From: Linanthus parryae | Taxonomy: Eukaryota; Streptophyta; Magnoliopsida; Ericales; Polemoniaceae | Length of the DNA stretch: 64,000 nucleotides | Assembly (NCBI GenBank): GCA_023055425.1 | Contig: JALGPY010000003.1 | Coordinates: 68,370,991 to 68,434,990, forward strand | Reading direction: 5' to 3' | In this document: positions 23,028 through 34,753 of the stretch, in pieces | Layout: each line of letters starts with the position of its first letter | How positions within the stretch are numbered: the first letter of the stretch is position 1 | The notes under the pieces: model-generated | Told to the model about the DNA's origin: nothing | The model's input: only the letters and a program-made list of their open reading frames with translations | Database searches by the model: none | Position numbers and translations under genes: made by a program

Positions 23028-26000
23028 ATGTCCTCACGCGGGCATGGGGATATCCCTGGGCAAATCAATCAAATCGAGCAAATTGCGCTGACAGAAGAGC
23101 CAACACAAGGCACTCCAGACGAGAAACTCAAAGAAGCACCTGAATGCATGGAAGACAGGCCAAGACCGCAAAAGCAAGAGCTAAAGGAAGTGTTCCTCAG
23201 CCCGAACGAGGAAAAGAAAAGGCCAGTCTTCCTGAGCGCGGATCTCACAAGCGAAGAAGAACAAGGGCTGCTACAGCTCCTAACTGAATACAAGGATGTG
23301 TTCGCATGGGAGTATGATGAAATGCCAGGTCTGGATACAAGCATCACCATGCACCGTTTAGACATCATCCCCGGGTCTAAACCGGTCAAGCAGAGCACGA
23401 GGAGCTTTAGGCCGGAGCTTAACGTCAAGATCAAGCAGGAGATTGTCAAACTCCTAGATGCCAAGTTCATAGAGCCGAATCATCATCCCACATGGCTGGC
23501 CAACATCGTGCCAGTGGTGAAGAAGAACGGACAGCTCCGCATCTGCGTGGACTTCCGAGATCTCAATCGCTTCTGCCCTAAGGACGATTTCCCACTGCCC
23601 AACATCGATTTGCTTATCGATTCGACAGCGGGTCATCGCATGTACAGTTTCATGGACGGCTTCAGCGGATACAACCAAATCAAGATGGATCCCGAAGATG
23701 CGCAGAAAACTGCATTCATCACTCCTGTAGGGGTATTCAACTACACGGTGATGCCGTTCGGCCTTAAGAACGCGGGCGCGACCTATCAGCGAGCCATGAT
23801 GGCTCTATTTCACGACATGATGCACAAAGAGGTGGAATTCTATGTGGATGACCTGGTGGTTAAATCCAAGCACGAAGCAAACCACCTCGCAGATCTGCGA
23901 AAGGTGTTCAATAGATGCAGGTGCTTTCAACTAAAGATGAATCCCATGAAATGCGCGTTCGGGGTGACATCAGGGAAATTCTTGGGATGCGTAGTCCATC
24001 GCCAAGGGATCGAGCCTGACCTTGCGAAAGTATCGGCTATAACTAGCATGACGCCACCCCATAACCAAAGTACCTTGAAAACATTCTTGGGAAAACTGTC
24101 ATACCTGCGGAGATTCATTCCAGCAATCGCCGAAATCACATGTTGTTTCAGCACTCTTCTCAAGAAGGATGCCGCGTACAACTGGGCTCCGGAGCACGAA
24201 ACCGCATTCGAAAAGCTGAAGGATTTACTCACGTCCTCAAAGATAATGATCGCGCCTCAACTGGGATCACCGCTTCTGCTATACCTGACATCTACAAGGA
24301 GATCTATAGGAGCGCTCTTGGTTCAAGAGTATGAAGGCCAAGAGAGGCCTATCTACTACATCTCCCGCATCGTGCAGCCTGCTGAATCGAGGTACACAGA
24401 CATCGAACGTCATTGCCTTTCCTTATTCTTTGTGATAGAAAATTTGAAGCACTATTTTGCATCACACAAAGTAGTAGTGGTCACCAAGAGCGACCCCATA
24501 AGATACTTGCTAACTCACACTACTCCGGGCGGGAGATTGGCGAAATGGTACATGACCATCTCTCAATACGATATCACATGCGTGAGACCAAGAGCGATCA
24601 AGTCACAGGCGGTAGCGGATCTGTTGGCACAGTTTCCCGACAATAGCCACGAACCCGTAATTGAAGAAGAGCTCGAAGGCCCTGAAATCTACGCAATCGA
24701 CGTGCCCTATTGGACCCTCCACTTCGACGGTTCGTCAACTAGGAAAGGCGGAGGCATTGGGATAGTCTTGACAAAGCCAGACGGCGAAGTCATACAGATG
24801 TCCGCGAAGCTCAACTTCGCAGTCACAAACAATGAAGCGGAATACGAGGCTATCATCGCGGGGCTCTGTGCGGCGAAAGCTTTGGAGGTGAGCAACTTAA
24901 CGGTCATGGGAGATTCCAAACTGATTGTTAAGCAAGCCTCGGGCGAATATGGTCTGAAGGAGATCAACCTCCTGTCCTACCGCACCCTAGTACAAAAGCT
25001 GATGCAGCAATTCTGCGATGTGAAATACGAGCACAAGCCCCGAGCGGACAATAGGCACGCAGACGCCTTAGCAACCTTGGGATCTAAGGTCAGCATAGAC
25101 AAATGCCCCGCAAGGATTTCCATTGAAGTGCGAACATCGTCGGCATTGACAGAAGATGCATGCGACGACGACCACATGGATGACGCAGACTGGCGGAAAG
25201 CAATCCTGCAAGCTATTGCAAAAGGCACCAGCAGCGAAAGCTGGGCACTCACAAAAGGATACTGCATCCACGACAACACCCTTTACTACAAGGGCCCTGG
25301 AGGAATACTCATGCGATGTGTCTCCGAGCAAGAGGGACAACAGCTGTTAGAAAAGATTCACCAACACGCCTGCGGGGAAAGCGAGGTGTCAATCTACAGA
25401 AAGGCTCAGAGATATGGTATTCATTGGCCAGACATGTCAATAGCCGCAGCCCTGATACAAGGGAAGTGCGAAAGTTGCGCACTAATCAAAGATTCTCTAC
25501 TCATCGCCCTAATCGATGATGACACGGACTGGAGGAAGCCACTGTTCGATTTCCTCACCCAGGGCACCGTGCCCGAATCGAGAAAGGAAGCCGAAAAATT
25601 GAAAAGGAAAGCGTCTCGATATGTGGTACAGGAAAACCTACTTTGGCGAAGAGGTCACGAGGGCAACTTGCTGCGATGTCTAGACGACAGAGAAGCACAA
25701 GAAGTCATGGACCTTTCTCATCAGGTGGAACACCAAGGAGGTGCGAAATTATGCAGATAGCTCCTCTCAATCGGGTATTTCTGGCCCACGATGGAGGTCG
25801 ATTGCCGCACCAAAGTACGACGCTGCCAGGAATGTCAATTCAAAGGGAACCTAGTGCACGCTCCCGCTGTGGATCTACATGCACTAGGGACGCCATGGCC
25901 ATTTCACACATGGGCTTTGGACTTCATCGGTCCCATCCGACCGACGTCGCACGGGAATCAGTTCATTCTCACCGCAACTGAGCTGTTCACCAAATGGGTG

Positions 26001-26753
26001 GAAGCGATACCGCTGAAGACGGCAAATGCGCTGGCTGTGATCAATTTCATCCAGGAAAGCATCATATGCAGGTTCAGAATCCCAAACACCATTCTTTCAG
26101 ATAACGGTACTCCTTTTGTTAATCGCCAGGTAGCTGCGAAATTAGCGGAGTACAATATCAGGCAGATATGTTCTACCCCTTATTACCCAAAGGGAAACGG
26201 ACAAGCTGAAGCGACTAACAAAACGCTGTTGAGAATTTTGAGCAAGATGGTCGCAGATGACCACAAGAAGTGGGCCGACTCTCTAAGCATAGCTCTGTGG
26301 GCTTACCGAACTTCTCCAAGGACACCCACAGGGGCCTCGCCATTTCTACTATGCTATGGAGCCGAAGCTGTAGTACCTGCGGAGGTTAGAGTCAATTCGG
26401 CAAGGCTGGCCTTCCATGCACTCTATGAAAATCAACGCGATCATGACTTAGTCCTGCTGGAGGAAAAGCGAGAACAAGCCAAAAGGACCAACAAGGGATA
26501 CCAGGAAAGAATCGCTCGTGCCTACAACAAGACAGTCCAGCGAAGAGATTTCGCAGTCGGAGACTTGGTCTTGCGCGCATCTGACCACTGTATGCGAGAA
26601 GCAACTCACCCAAAGTTCGCAGCTAATTGGGAAGGACCCTTCGAAGTCACAGAAGTCTTCGATAGTGGCTACTGCAGCATACGAAGGTTGCACGGCACAA
26701 CCTCAACTCCGAGTTCAGTCAACATGCGCTGGATCAAGAAGTACTATCCCTGA
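23028..26753 (+). CDS. Gypsy RT, two RNase H domains and integrase (one internal stop)
   Basis: The frame runs from 23028 in the same register as gag-protease. RT spans about 23340-23960 with FMDGFSGYNQI, then YVDD at 23841-23852. A Gypsy-type RNase H follows (about 24270-24640). A second, archaeal-like RNase H starts near 24718 (HFDGSSTRKGGGIGIVL), which is the signature of the Tat branch. The integrase zinc region occurs twice (about 25180-25490 and 25514-25840), interrupted by TAG at 25758-25760. The DDE core follows with ALDFIGP (about 25915), LSDNGTPF (about 26093) and GQAEATNK (about 26200), and the ORF ends in TGA at 26751-26753. All catalytic residues are visible. Apart from the TAG, the frame is intact over 3.7 kb. 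Confidence 0.94.
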
Positions 26754-26969
26754 CTTCTCTCGTTTCATACGTTCTATGATAACGTTGTTTAATGTCTCAT
26801 GTGGCTACGATTTACGCAATCTCCTCTCCAATATGAGAGGATTGTAATCTCATCTCTCCCATATGAGAGCGTTGTAATAAAAGAATTCTCCCAAATGAGA
26901 AGTTCACATTTCTAGCTGTTTATGTTGCTCTATTCAGTTTGTTATTACTGTTAACAATGGTTTATCCGC

Positions 26970-28020
26970 CGCCATAGCAATCAATGCAAATGCGATCTTA
27001 AGTGATCATCTAAGCCTATCTCTAACGATAGCGGCCAATGCAAATGCGATCTTAAGTGATCATCTAAGCCTATCTCTAACGATAGCAGCCAATGCAAATG
27101 CGATCTTAAGTGATCATCTAAGCCTATCTCTAACGATAGCAGCCAATGCAGATGCGATCTTAAGTGATCATCTAAGCCTATCTCTCACGATAGCAACCAA
27201 TGCAAAATGCGATCTTAAGTGATCATCTAAGCCTATCTCTCACGATAGCAGCCAATGCAATGCGATCTTAATTGATCATAAAAGCCTATCTCTCACGATA
27301 GCAGCCAATGCAATGCGATCTTAATTGATCATAAAAGCATATCTCTCGCGATAGCAGCCAATGCAAATGCGATCTTAATTGATCATAAAAGCCTATCTGT
27401 TATGATAGCAACCTATGCGATCATAATTGATCCTTTAAGCCTATCTCTTACGATAGCAGCCTATACAAATGCGATCTTAATTGATCATATAAGCCTATCT
27501 CTTACGATAGCAGCCTGTACAAATGCGATCTTAATTGATCATATAAGCCTATCTCTTACGATAGCAGCCTGTCTAAATGCGATCTTAATTGATCACCCAA
27601 GCCTATCTGCTATGATAGCAACTTATATGCAAAGTGATTTTAGTTAATCATCTAAGCCTATCTGTTACGATAGCAACTTATATGCAAAGTGATTTTAGTT
27701 AATCATCTAAGCCTATCTGTTACGATAGCAACTTATATGCAAAGCGATTTTAGTTGATCGCCCAAGCCTATCTGTTACGACGGCAACGCATGCGCAAAAT
27801 GATCTTATCAGATCTTCTAAAAATCTATCTGTTGCGATAGCAGTTTATGTGAGAAATGATCTCAATCGATTCTCTAATAAAGCCTATCTGCCATGATAGC
27901 AATTCGCACCACTTAACGATCTTAATTGATCTGCTAAAGACTATCTACTACGATAACAACGTTGTGAAAATGATCTTAAATGATCTACAATGGCCAACCA
28001 CAAGCCCATCTGCCGGGATG
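26970..28020. repeat. 54-bp tandem array in the Gypsy 3' region (about 19 units)
   Basis: Units repeat head to tail with a 54-bp period, clearest from 27012 to about 27780 and decaying toward 28020. Each unit contains CTATCTCTAACGATAG (5-bp inverted stems) and a pair of GATC words around TTAAG or TTAAT. It is non-coding. Tandem arrays in the 3' untranslated region are common in Tat-type elements. Sequence from 28020 to about 29458 is unique and shows no gene I can support; a 124-codon minus frame at 28649-29023 has no known domain. Confidence 0.92.
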
Positions 28021-29458
28021 GCACAGCTGCGAAGATACGATCTCGAACGATCTAGCGAAACACCTGCGAATCAATATATCGCAGATGCGAAACCATTACA
28101 TAGCATTATGCAAGGCAAAATATGCCGAAACGCATGCAAAATTGTATTTTGTTGTAAAGAGACAGCAGATAATACAGAAAGCTATTTATCATTACGAGTC
28201 AAATGACTTACAATTTATCTGTCTAGATGGCAGCTTACAAGCGAAAAGCTCGAATCTAACTACGCAGCCAACATGGCTTACAACACATTCGAAAAGTAAC
28301 TCGCAAGCATGAAGTTACACATCGCGGGAATCCCGACTGAAAAAGGATGAACCCACCGGTTTCAACACCGGCTACGCAACACGCAGATCTGCGGCCAAAG
28401 ATCCGTAGCAAAAGGGATGCTGCCGCGAAGAGATCAGCTTGTCATTCGCTACATCCCTAGCCGCGAAACCTGGGAAACAATACGCCCAGGACCCCAAGGG
28501 GTGACAAAAGCCTCTGTCTGATCAAGGTAGGCGCCGGAGGAGCTTCCTGTTTCGACATGCGCTGCTCTGCAAAACAGGCGAAGCAGTCATTCCTCTGGTG
28601 ATGGATTCCTTGTCATGTTGGACAAGGGCATTGACGAGCACCCTGAGTTCAAGAACGAAGAGGCAAGGAATCCTCCTCTAGGGATGCTGGAGGAGAATCC
28701 CGCCGTTCATTAAGAGACGGTAGCACGGTCACTTCGGCGCTGCACCTCACCACGAGGCGGCCGGAAACATGACCTGCACACATAATACACGAAGAAATTT
28801 CTTCGAACACACATGAGATATTATCTGCATCTTCTTTATGATGGTTATAAAGAGCAATAAGCCTCATAAAGTGGATCTTGGAAACTATTTCTATAGCACA
28901 AAGCGCAAACTCAGGATTCAAAGCTTGAAGTTGCCATGAATCAACGAAAAACAAGCGTTGAAGCCAGCAGTCGCAAGGACTCACGGCAAAGCACATCTTT
29001 GGGATGAAGAACCCAAATAGCAAAGACAGGGTTTATATAGACCCTGTGGAGACTCTTCGGTTGCCAAAGATGAGTCAGCAGAATTCAAAAAGAGGGTAAG
29101 TTCAATCACTTACGCCTTGAAAAGCGATAACAATCAATTACCCTACTAAAGGCTACGACGATTCAGTTGCGTATCCTAATAAATGACGGATAGTCATGAT
29201 TCGGATGGACTTCCCAATGAAAGCGTGCTTATCTGCCGAGAAATTAGCGCGAAAATCAAGCAGAGAATCAATTGCTGATGTCATAATTGGATATGCACAG
29301 AAATATCCAATCAAATCCCGGAAAAAGGCAAAACGGGAAAATTCATTGTTTTTGTTAAAAAAAAAGGGGGGAGAAACCCTAGCAGCATTACATTGATGTT
29401 CAAGACATTACATTAATGTTCCAACTATTTTCTTGCTATTTTTGCAAAAATTCGAAAA

Positions 29459-32400
29459 TCAAAGCAAATTCTTGATTAAGGAGTCTTGGGGCTCGAACTG
29501 CTCGCTCAGCTTCTCCACTTGTTTCACTTCTTGCTTCAGTAGCTCGCACCTAGAATTCATCTCATGATACAGCTTCAGAGCTTCATCAACCTTTTGCTTC
29601 TGCTGCTCCACCTTCTGCATCTCAGCTGCGAGATTCTGGTGACCGAGTTTCAAAGTTATGGCTGCGCGAATCAGCGTGACTCTGTCCTTGAGAAACTTGA
29701 AGCCCATTCTACCTTGGACTTTGGTCACGAGATTTTGGCACATGCCACATAGCAATTCAGCACTCTGGACCGAAATGGTCGCTGGTGTAGCCGCAGACAG
29801 CTGCTCCAATATCCAAATGGCTTCAGTAAGGAACAGCCTCCTGTCAAAAGGCCCGATCTCCAGAGATCTCACAAATGATCGGGGGTAGGTCAGACGCATT
29901 CGAACCACCCAGTCTACATCGGTTTGCTTCAAACCTGAGGAGACGTCAAAAATAGGTTATGATGTCTAAACTCGCAAGCGAATAATGCGACGTGCGAATA
30001 GTAAAGCTCTACTTACCAGTTCCTTCCAGAATCTCATGAAGGGAAGGAATGCGGGCTGCCGGGTTGTTCGAAGATTGTCCTCGCTCCATAGCTCTCCTAT
30101 CAGCTGCGAGCTCCAATCTCTCGTAGTCGGGAGGAAGAGTGTAGGCCGCACCAGCTGCGACTGCATTCCCAACCTGCGAGCCCCAAATGCTCCACGCAGG
30201 AATAGGTGCCTCGGGCTCAGTCGTCGCCGGAGGCGAAGGGACAGCCGAAGTCGCTTGGAGAAGGACGCTCTCAGATGCGAGAACATCAGCAGCACTTGTC
30301 CTTCCTACCTCAGCACTAGCATGGACATCTTCATCCATCAACACAGTGTCAGCTCCAGCATCGTCGGAAAGCTCGATGATGTCCTCAAGAGGCTCACCCG
30401 TGTGGTCAGCAGCTGCGACGGGCTTCTCGGTATGGGAGCTCGGAATTGGAACATAGGACGCAGAAGGCTGACTTCTCTGCTCCAGCTCTGGTTCTTCAGC
30501 ATAACCTGCGACATTAAATGCGATGACATGAGGTAACTTGCGTTATAAGTTATTTTGCTATCTTTGCTAAAGCTAAGAGAAAGCACCTCCACGCGAGGGT
30601 GGGATTGAGGCATCCTCATCATACACTAAGGACGTGGAACCATGCCCTATCAGTGTGTCCTCACTAAGCAAGTCTTTAAGAGAAGCGTGACCTGGGATGC
30701 GAATAAACCGGTCATGATTCTGCCTTAAGTTGCTAAGAGCCTAGTACGTGCGTATCACTCAAATAGTGACCTGAGGGTTCTCCGCATTTGCCTACTAACC
30801 AACGGCGAATGTCAGCCTTTGACACACCATGCTTTAATGCACCCACAATAACATCTCTATAAGTTACTGCGAGATTGAAGATCTCACCTTTATCGCCACC
30901 TGCGATCTCTTCGAAGTCCGCTTGGGCTTGCTCCAAGGCCGCTGCATCCTCTCCGGGAACCTCATCTTCCTCTTCCGCATGAGGAGCCACTTCTTCGGGA
31001 AGCTCGTCTTCCTCGCCAACTGGACGCACTAAGTCGTCAACATGCTGCTCTTCGAGGCTCCGCTGTTTCACACGCTCGAGCTCCTCTTCCTCTCGACGCC
31101 TTCTTCTTTCGGCAGCTTCCGCGACTGTCTTTCGGGACTCAGCAAGAACGTCCTCTCTTATGGGCTCATCTGGAATACCAGAATGGGCATCTCTCTTTTG
31201 TCTCTTGGCCACAAGGCCACCAATGGTTTCATCATCATCATCTGCGAATACCCAATTGGTTTAAAGAAAAGAAGTGCAAAGAAGTTACGATAACGGGAAA
31301 GGAAATGCGACGGAGGTACCTCCTGATTCTTCCTCATGCATCACAACTGTTACTTCTTCTTCATCACTCGCTTGGGGCTCCTGCCTCTCTTCTTCTTCCT
31401 CTTGATTGAATGGAACAAAGGTCTCAACTGCGAGATCTTTCCGCACTTTGCTGGGCATGCGACCTTTGCCTTTGTCCTTGATAGAAGGGGACCTCACTGG
31501 GGGAGAAGCTGGGGCATTCCTAGGGGAAGAAATCGTAATTCCCTTTTGCCTAGGTCTCTTCACTCTTGGCGCCGCAGTCGCTGGAGGAGACGGGTCATCT
31601 CCAGGAGGAGACGGAGCCGGAGGATTGTCTATCAGCGAGTCAGCAAAAGCATTCATGACCGCGCGAATCTTCATTTCGAGCTCAGGTTCCATCCTCCACG
31701 ATAGCCGGAACGACTGCCCTTCTCTCCTGGTGGCAACGATGGCGTTGACCAATGACTTGGAGCGATCGCCAGATGCGAATCGCCGCACATGACACTACAA
31801 CAGTACAGAGTAAAGATGTCAGCATAAGGAAATCAAGAAGCTTAATGCATGTGGAGAAACCGCCTACCTCAGCAAATGCCTTGCTATATCTGACGACATG
31901 CGTATCGCCCTTCTTAATTGCGGCAACTTGCTCCTTCAAAATGACATCAGGGCACAAATGGTTCTCCCGGTCCCACAGTGAGTAACAACCATACTCAGAC
32001 TCGCTCAGACTGCAAGTAGGGCGAAACGGAAAAGAGTTCCTTTTGATCAAGGGAGATCTACCTGGCTGCGCGGCCGACTCCGTCTCAATCCTCGTTTGCT
32101 GGGCAACCCAGTATGCGAGCCAGTTCTGGGAACAACCACCCTCGCGGGTTCCCGCAGGCTGCTCAAAAGGAAGGTTGTTCATGAAAACCGTCTTGCACTC
32201 CTTTGTTAGCAAGCGCTTGTAGCATCCTCTGACAATGGACTGGGGCCAGATTGATGGGGCCACCGCATCAAAACCAAACTGAGGAGAAACTCGAGTGGGG
32301 TCAACGTCCACGGTAAGCTTTTCATACCTCGGCGCGAGCTCACGAATATGCTCTGCAAGGGCAGGAAGGGAGCCTCACAGACACCAGCAAAAGAACTCGC

Positions 32401-33331
32401 GGTAGCGCTCATGAAAATGAGGTCTCCCTTCAAAGAGAAGCTCTTCTGAAAAGACCATGCCCTTAGAGGGGTACAGCTTTGGGAACCATCGCACATTCTC
32501 AATGCGCGTGGCATAGGGCCTGGCAGTAAACTCCTTCCGTTTGTCGCATATCAAACTCCAAATGCACTTGGTGTTCCCTGTTCCAAACCATCTCGCAGCT
32601 CTTCCGCTGTTGCGCGCTTCTGTCTCGCCTGGGGGACACCTCTTGTCAAGTTGGAGAGCAGTTGGAGCATAAGACGGCCAGCGCTCGAAAACCCACATTG
32701 TCAAAAAGGAAATATTGACAAAAGTCAGCACATCGAGGCGGCCACGCGACTCCCTCATAGCCAGAACCAGCTGATCAAGCCTATAGTACAGCGTGCCCAA
32801 GACCAAGGGTCCGAGTGCGACCCTCTGGCCAAGAGCGAGCCTCACAGCAAGTGGCAACACATGGTAGAAGACTCCGTCATGGGGGTGACCATCAATTAGA
32901 TACCTCGACAGCCAAGCACAGAGAAAAGCACAAAGGGTCAAATGATAGCCTTTGCCCTCTACGTAATTTTCGGCCTCTGGGTCCTCACCCAGAAGTTTCT
33001 TAGTGATGCTGCTGTTCGCATAGTCTCGGAAGAAGTACTGCAACCATTTGTTCCAGGTATTCTTCGCAGACGTATCGACCAACTGCCAGTTCGGAAGAGG
33101 CTTCATAGTAGTCCACCGAGTGGAGATTTTCTTCACCTCTGCTAGGCATTCCTCCATCTGCGTGTACAAGGCAATCTCCGCAGATGTCCTCAAGGGACTC
33201 AGAGGGTCCACTTCGCCCATGGGGGAAAGCTCGTACAGCATCTGAACGTCCTAGAGCGTGGGGGCAGCCTCGAACTCAGCAAAATGGAACGTATGAAGGG
33301 TTGCGTCCTTTCGATAGTCGAATCGCAACCG
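29459..33331 (-). pseudogene. Spliced antisense gene in the Gypsy element (plant mobile domain-like)
   Basis: Six minus-strand exons can be read: 33331-31868, 31794-31320, 31241-30771, 30691-30587, 30505-30017 and 29934-29459. All junctions are GT-AG; the first joins in phase 0 and the other four all in phase 1, giving over 1,100 codons to a stop at 29459. The first exon resembles the plant mobile domain (aminotransferase-like), with HTFHFAEFEAAPTL, LCAFLCAWLSRYL and RVALGPLVLGTLYY. The middle is acidic, Arg- and Pro-rich. The last exon ends in a coiled coil (LAAEMQKVEQQKQKVDEA). Exon 1 has two in-frame stops, TAG at 33251-33253 and TGA at 32375-32377, and its start was not found. Antisense extra ORFs are known in Tat elements; the role is unknown. 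Confidence 0.8.
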
Positions 33332-33546
33332 TCACCGTCGAATCGCGCAATCACAGGACAAGCTGACGTCACGCCTAAAACCCTAAAGGTCAGACGGCAC
33401 GACTCTAGGGGTTTTAGGTCATAATGACACGCACGGGGGCTGAATCTACCCGTATTTGAATTGGTGCATGGCGGAGACGCGTATGTTGGTTTCCGCGCAT
33501 GGAAGTCTATACGGCTATGAGTCTTCACGCGCAGAAAGGGGGCTAA

Positions 33547-34151
33547 TGTAGATACTGCTTTCTGACATGACAGATCTTGGCCACGTGGCAGCCATCCAGC
33601 ACACCATATTGTGCTCCATACACACTGGATCACCAGCCGAGCTGATCCATGTGGGGGCTGCGAGACAGAGCCCTTGTAGGGACTTTGTGGTTTGGAGGCT
33701 AGAGTAAGCTCTGTCGCGTGCGAGCCAAGCCCGCACGCGACCTTTAGTAACTGTTTTGAGAGATTTATGGCACGAGCTCCATAAACCCGGTTAACCCGGT
33801 CAAACCCGGTCAACCTCGCAACGGTTCCGGTATTCGCGCACCACGTGCTGTAACGGTCCCTATATACTCGGACGAACGTGCCGTTATGGTTGAGCTAATT
33901 AAGCCGCCATTAATGGGCGCATTAACCACACTACAACGGTCACGTTCTCCAGTATATATAGATCGTCAACCTTTCCATACAAAGGAGAACACACTGCCAT
34001 ACGCGGAAGCTCTGCCAAACATCTGTCTCTCTCTCAGACATTGCTATTGACTTACTCTCTCCCTACACACAACCCCACTCTTCCTGTGCGATCCTTGATC
34101 CACTACACACGGTGCACACGGAGGTCTCCCCGTCGGAATCTCTTGTGCACA
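33547..34151 (+). repeat. 3' LTR of the Gypsy element (605 bp)
   Basis: It is identical to the 5' LTR except for three substitutions (near 33587, 33709 and 34021) and absence of the 21 bp present at about 19865-19885. The polypurine tract agaaagggggctaa immediately precedes it (33533-33546). Confidence 0.95.
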
Positions 34152-34156
34152 CTACC

Positions 34157-34753
34157 CAACATCCCTACCTCATCCAAACAGTTAACACACTCTGTGTTAA
34201 ATGTTGAAGCCAAAGTTTTATTCACTATCTTGATGAGGTGCATCTTTCGAAGGGAACATTCCAAGGAGTTGATTACTGAGAGGGTGCTCTACATTATGTT
34301 TCTGATTATGCATGGATATGATATTGACCTTCAAAAGCTTGTTATGGAACACATGCTTTTCAGCCAAACAGATCAGAGAAATCATCCTTTACCCTATGCA
34401 AACTTGCTCACACTTTTCTTTCAACACCTTGAGATTCCTACTGCTGGTGAAGAATCTATCACTTCTGAGTTTGGTTTGCTCAATGAGAAATATTTTGAGA
34501 AGATTGGAGTAGTAAAGATAAAAGCCAAAACTTGGAAGTTGTATTCTGATTTGACAGAAGAAGAGTTGGGTGCTAAGAAGTTTCTTAAGTCCAAGACCTT
34601 GACCCCTACTTCAAGCCAGACCTCACGGCCTCCAGATTTGTTATCAATTGTTCAAAGGCTTGATTATTTAGAGGTGGACACTGGTGAAATCAAAGAGAAT
34701 CGGCATGGATTTGAGACTGATATCAGGCAGATGAAGGTCATGGTTGAGACCAT
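34157..34753 (+). pseudogene. Extra ORF of Copia 1, middle part
   Basis: This open frame continues the downstream ORF after the Gypsy element. It encodes a helical domain (VLYIMFLIMHGYD near 34287, TSEFGLLNEKYFEK near 34460) and then a coiled stretch up to the CACTA insertion at 34754. The frame is in register with the part left of the Gypsy element once the element and one copy of its target duplication are set aside. The frame stays open throughout this part, although the extra ORF elsewhere has stops. Confidence 0.8.

Larger units (their letters stand above)
19738..34151 (+). mobile_element. Tat-like Gypsy retrotransposon, 14.4 kb, recent
   Basis: Both LTRs begin TGTAGATACTGC and end CTTGTGCACA, and the element is flanked by CTACC at 19733-19737 and 34152-34156. 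The coding order gag, protease, RT, RNase H, second RNase H, integrase, plus a long 3' region with tandem repeats and antisense ORFs, matches the Tat branch of Ty3/Gypsy. The LTRs differ by three substitutions and a 21-bp indel (626 against 605 bp), so insertion was recent. It sits inside the extra ORF of Copia 1. Confidence 0.96.

Noticed and set aside
26970..28020. Possible CRISPR-like repeat array
   Set aside because: Units are contiguous 54-bp tandem repeats without unique spacers, in a plant retrotransposon.
28649..29023. 124-codon minus frame 3' of the antisense gene in the Gypsy element
   Set aside because: No domain, no convincing splice link to the antisense exons, and it lies after their stop codon.
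30187..31792. Several plus-strand frames between integrase and 3' LTR of the Gypsy element
   Set aside because: They are antisense shadows of the spliced minus-strand exons, which alone show consistent splice phases.
33199..33813. 204-codon minus frame starting MTGFDRVNRVYG, also present at 19630-20025
   Set aside because: Both lie largely in the two LTRs of the Gypsy element; the similarity comes from the LTR repeat, not from a gene pair.
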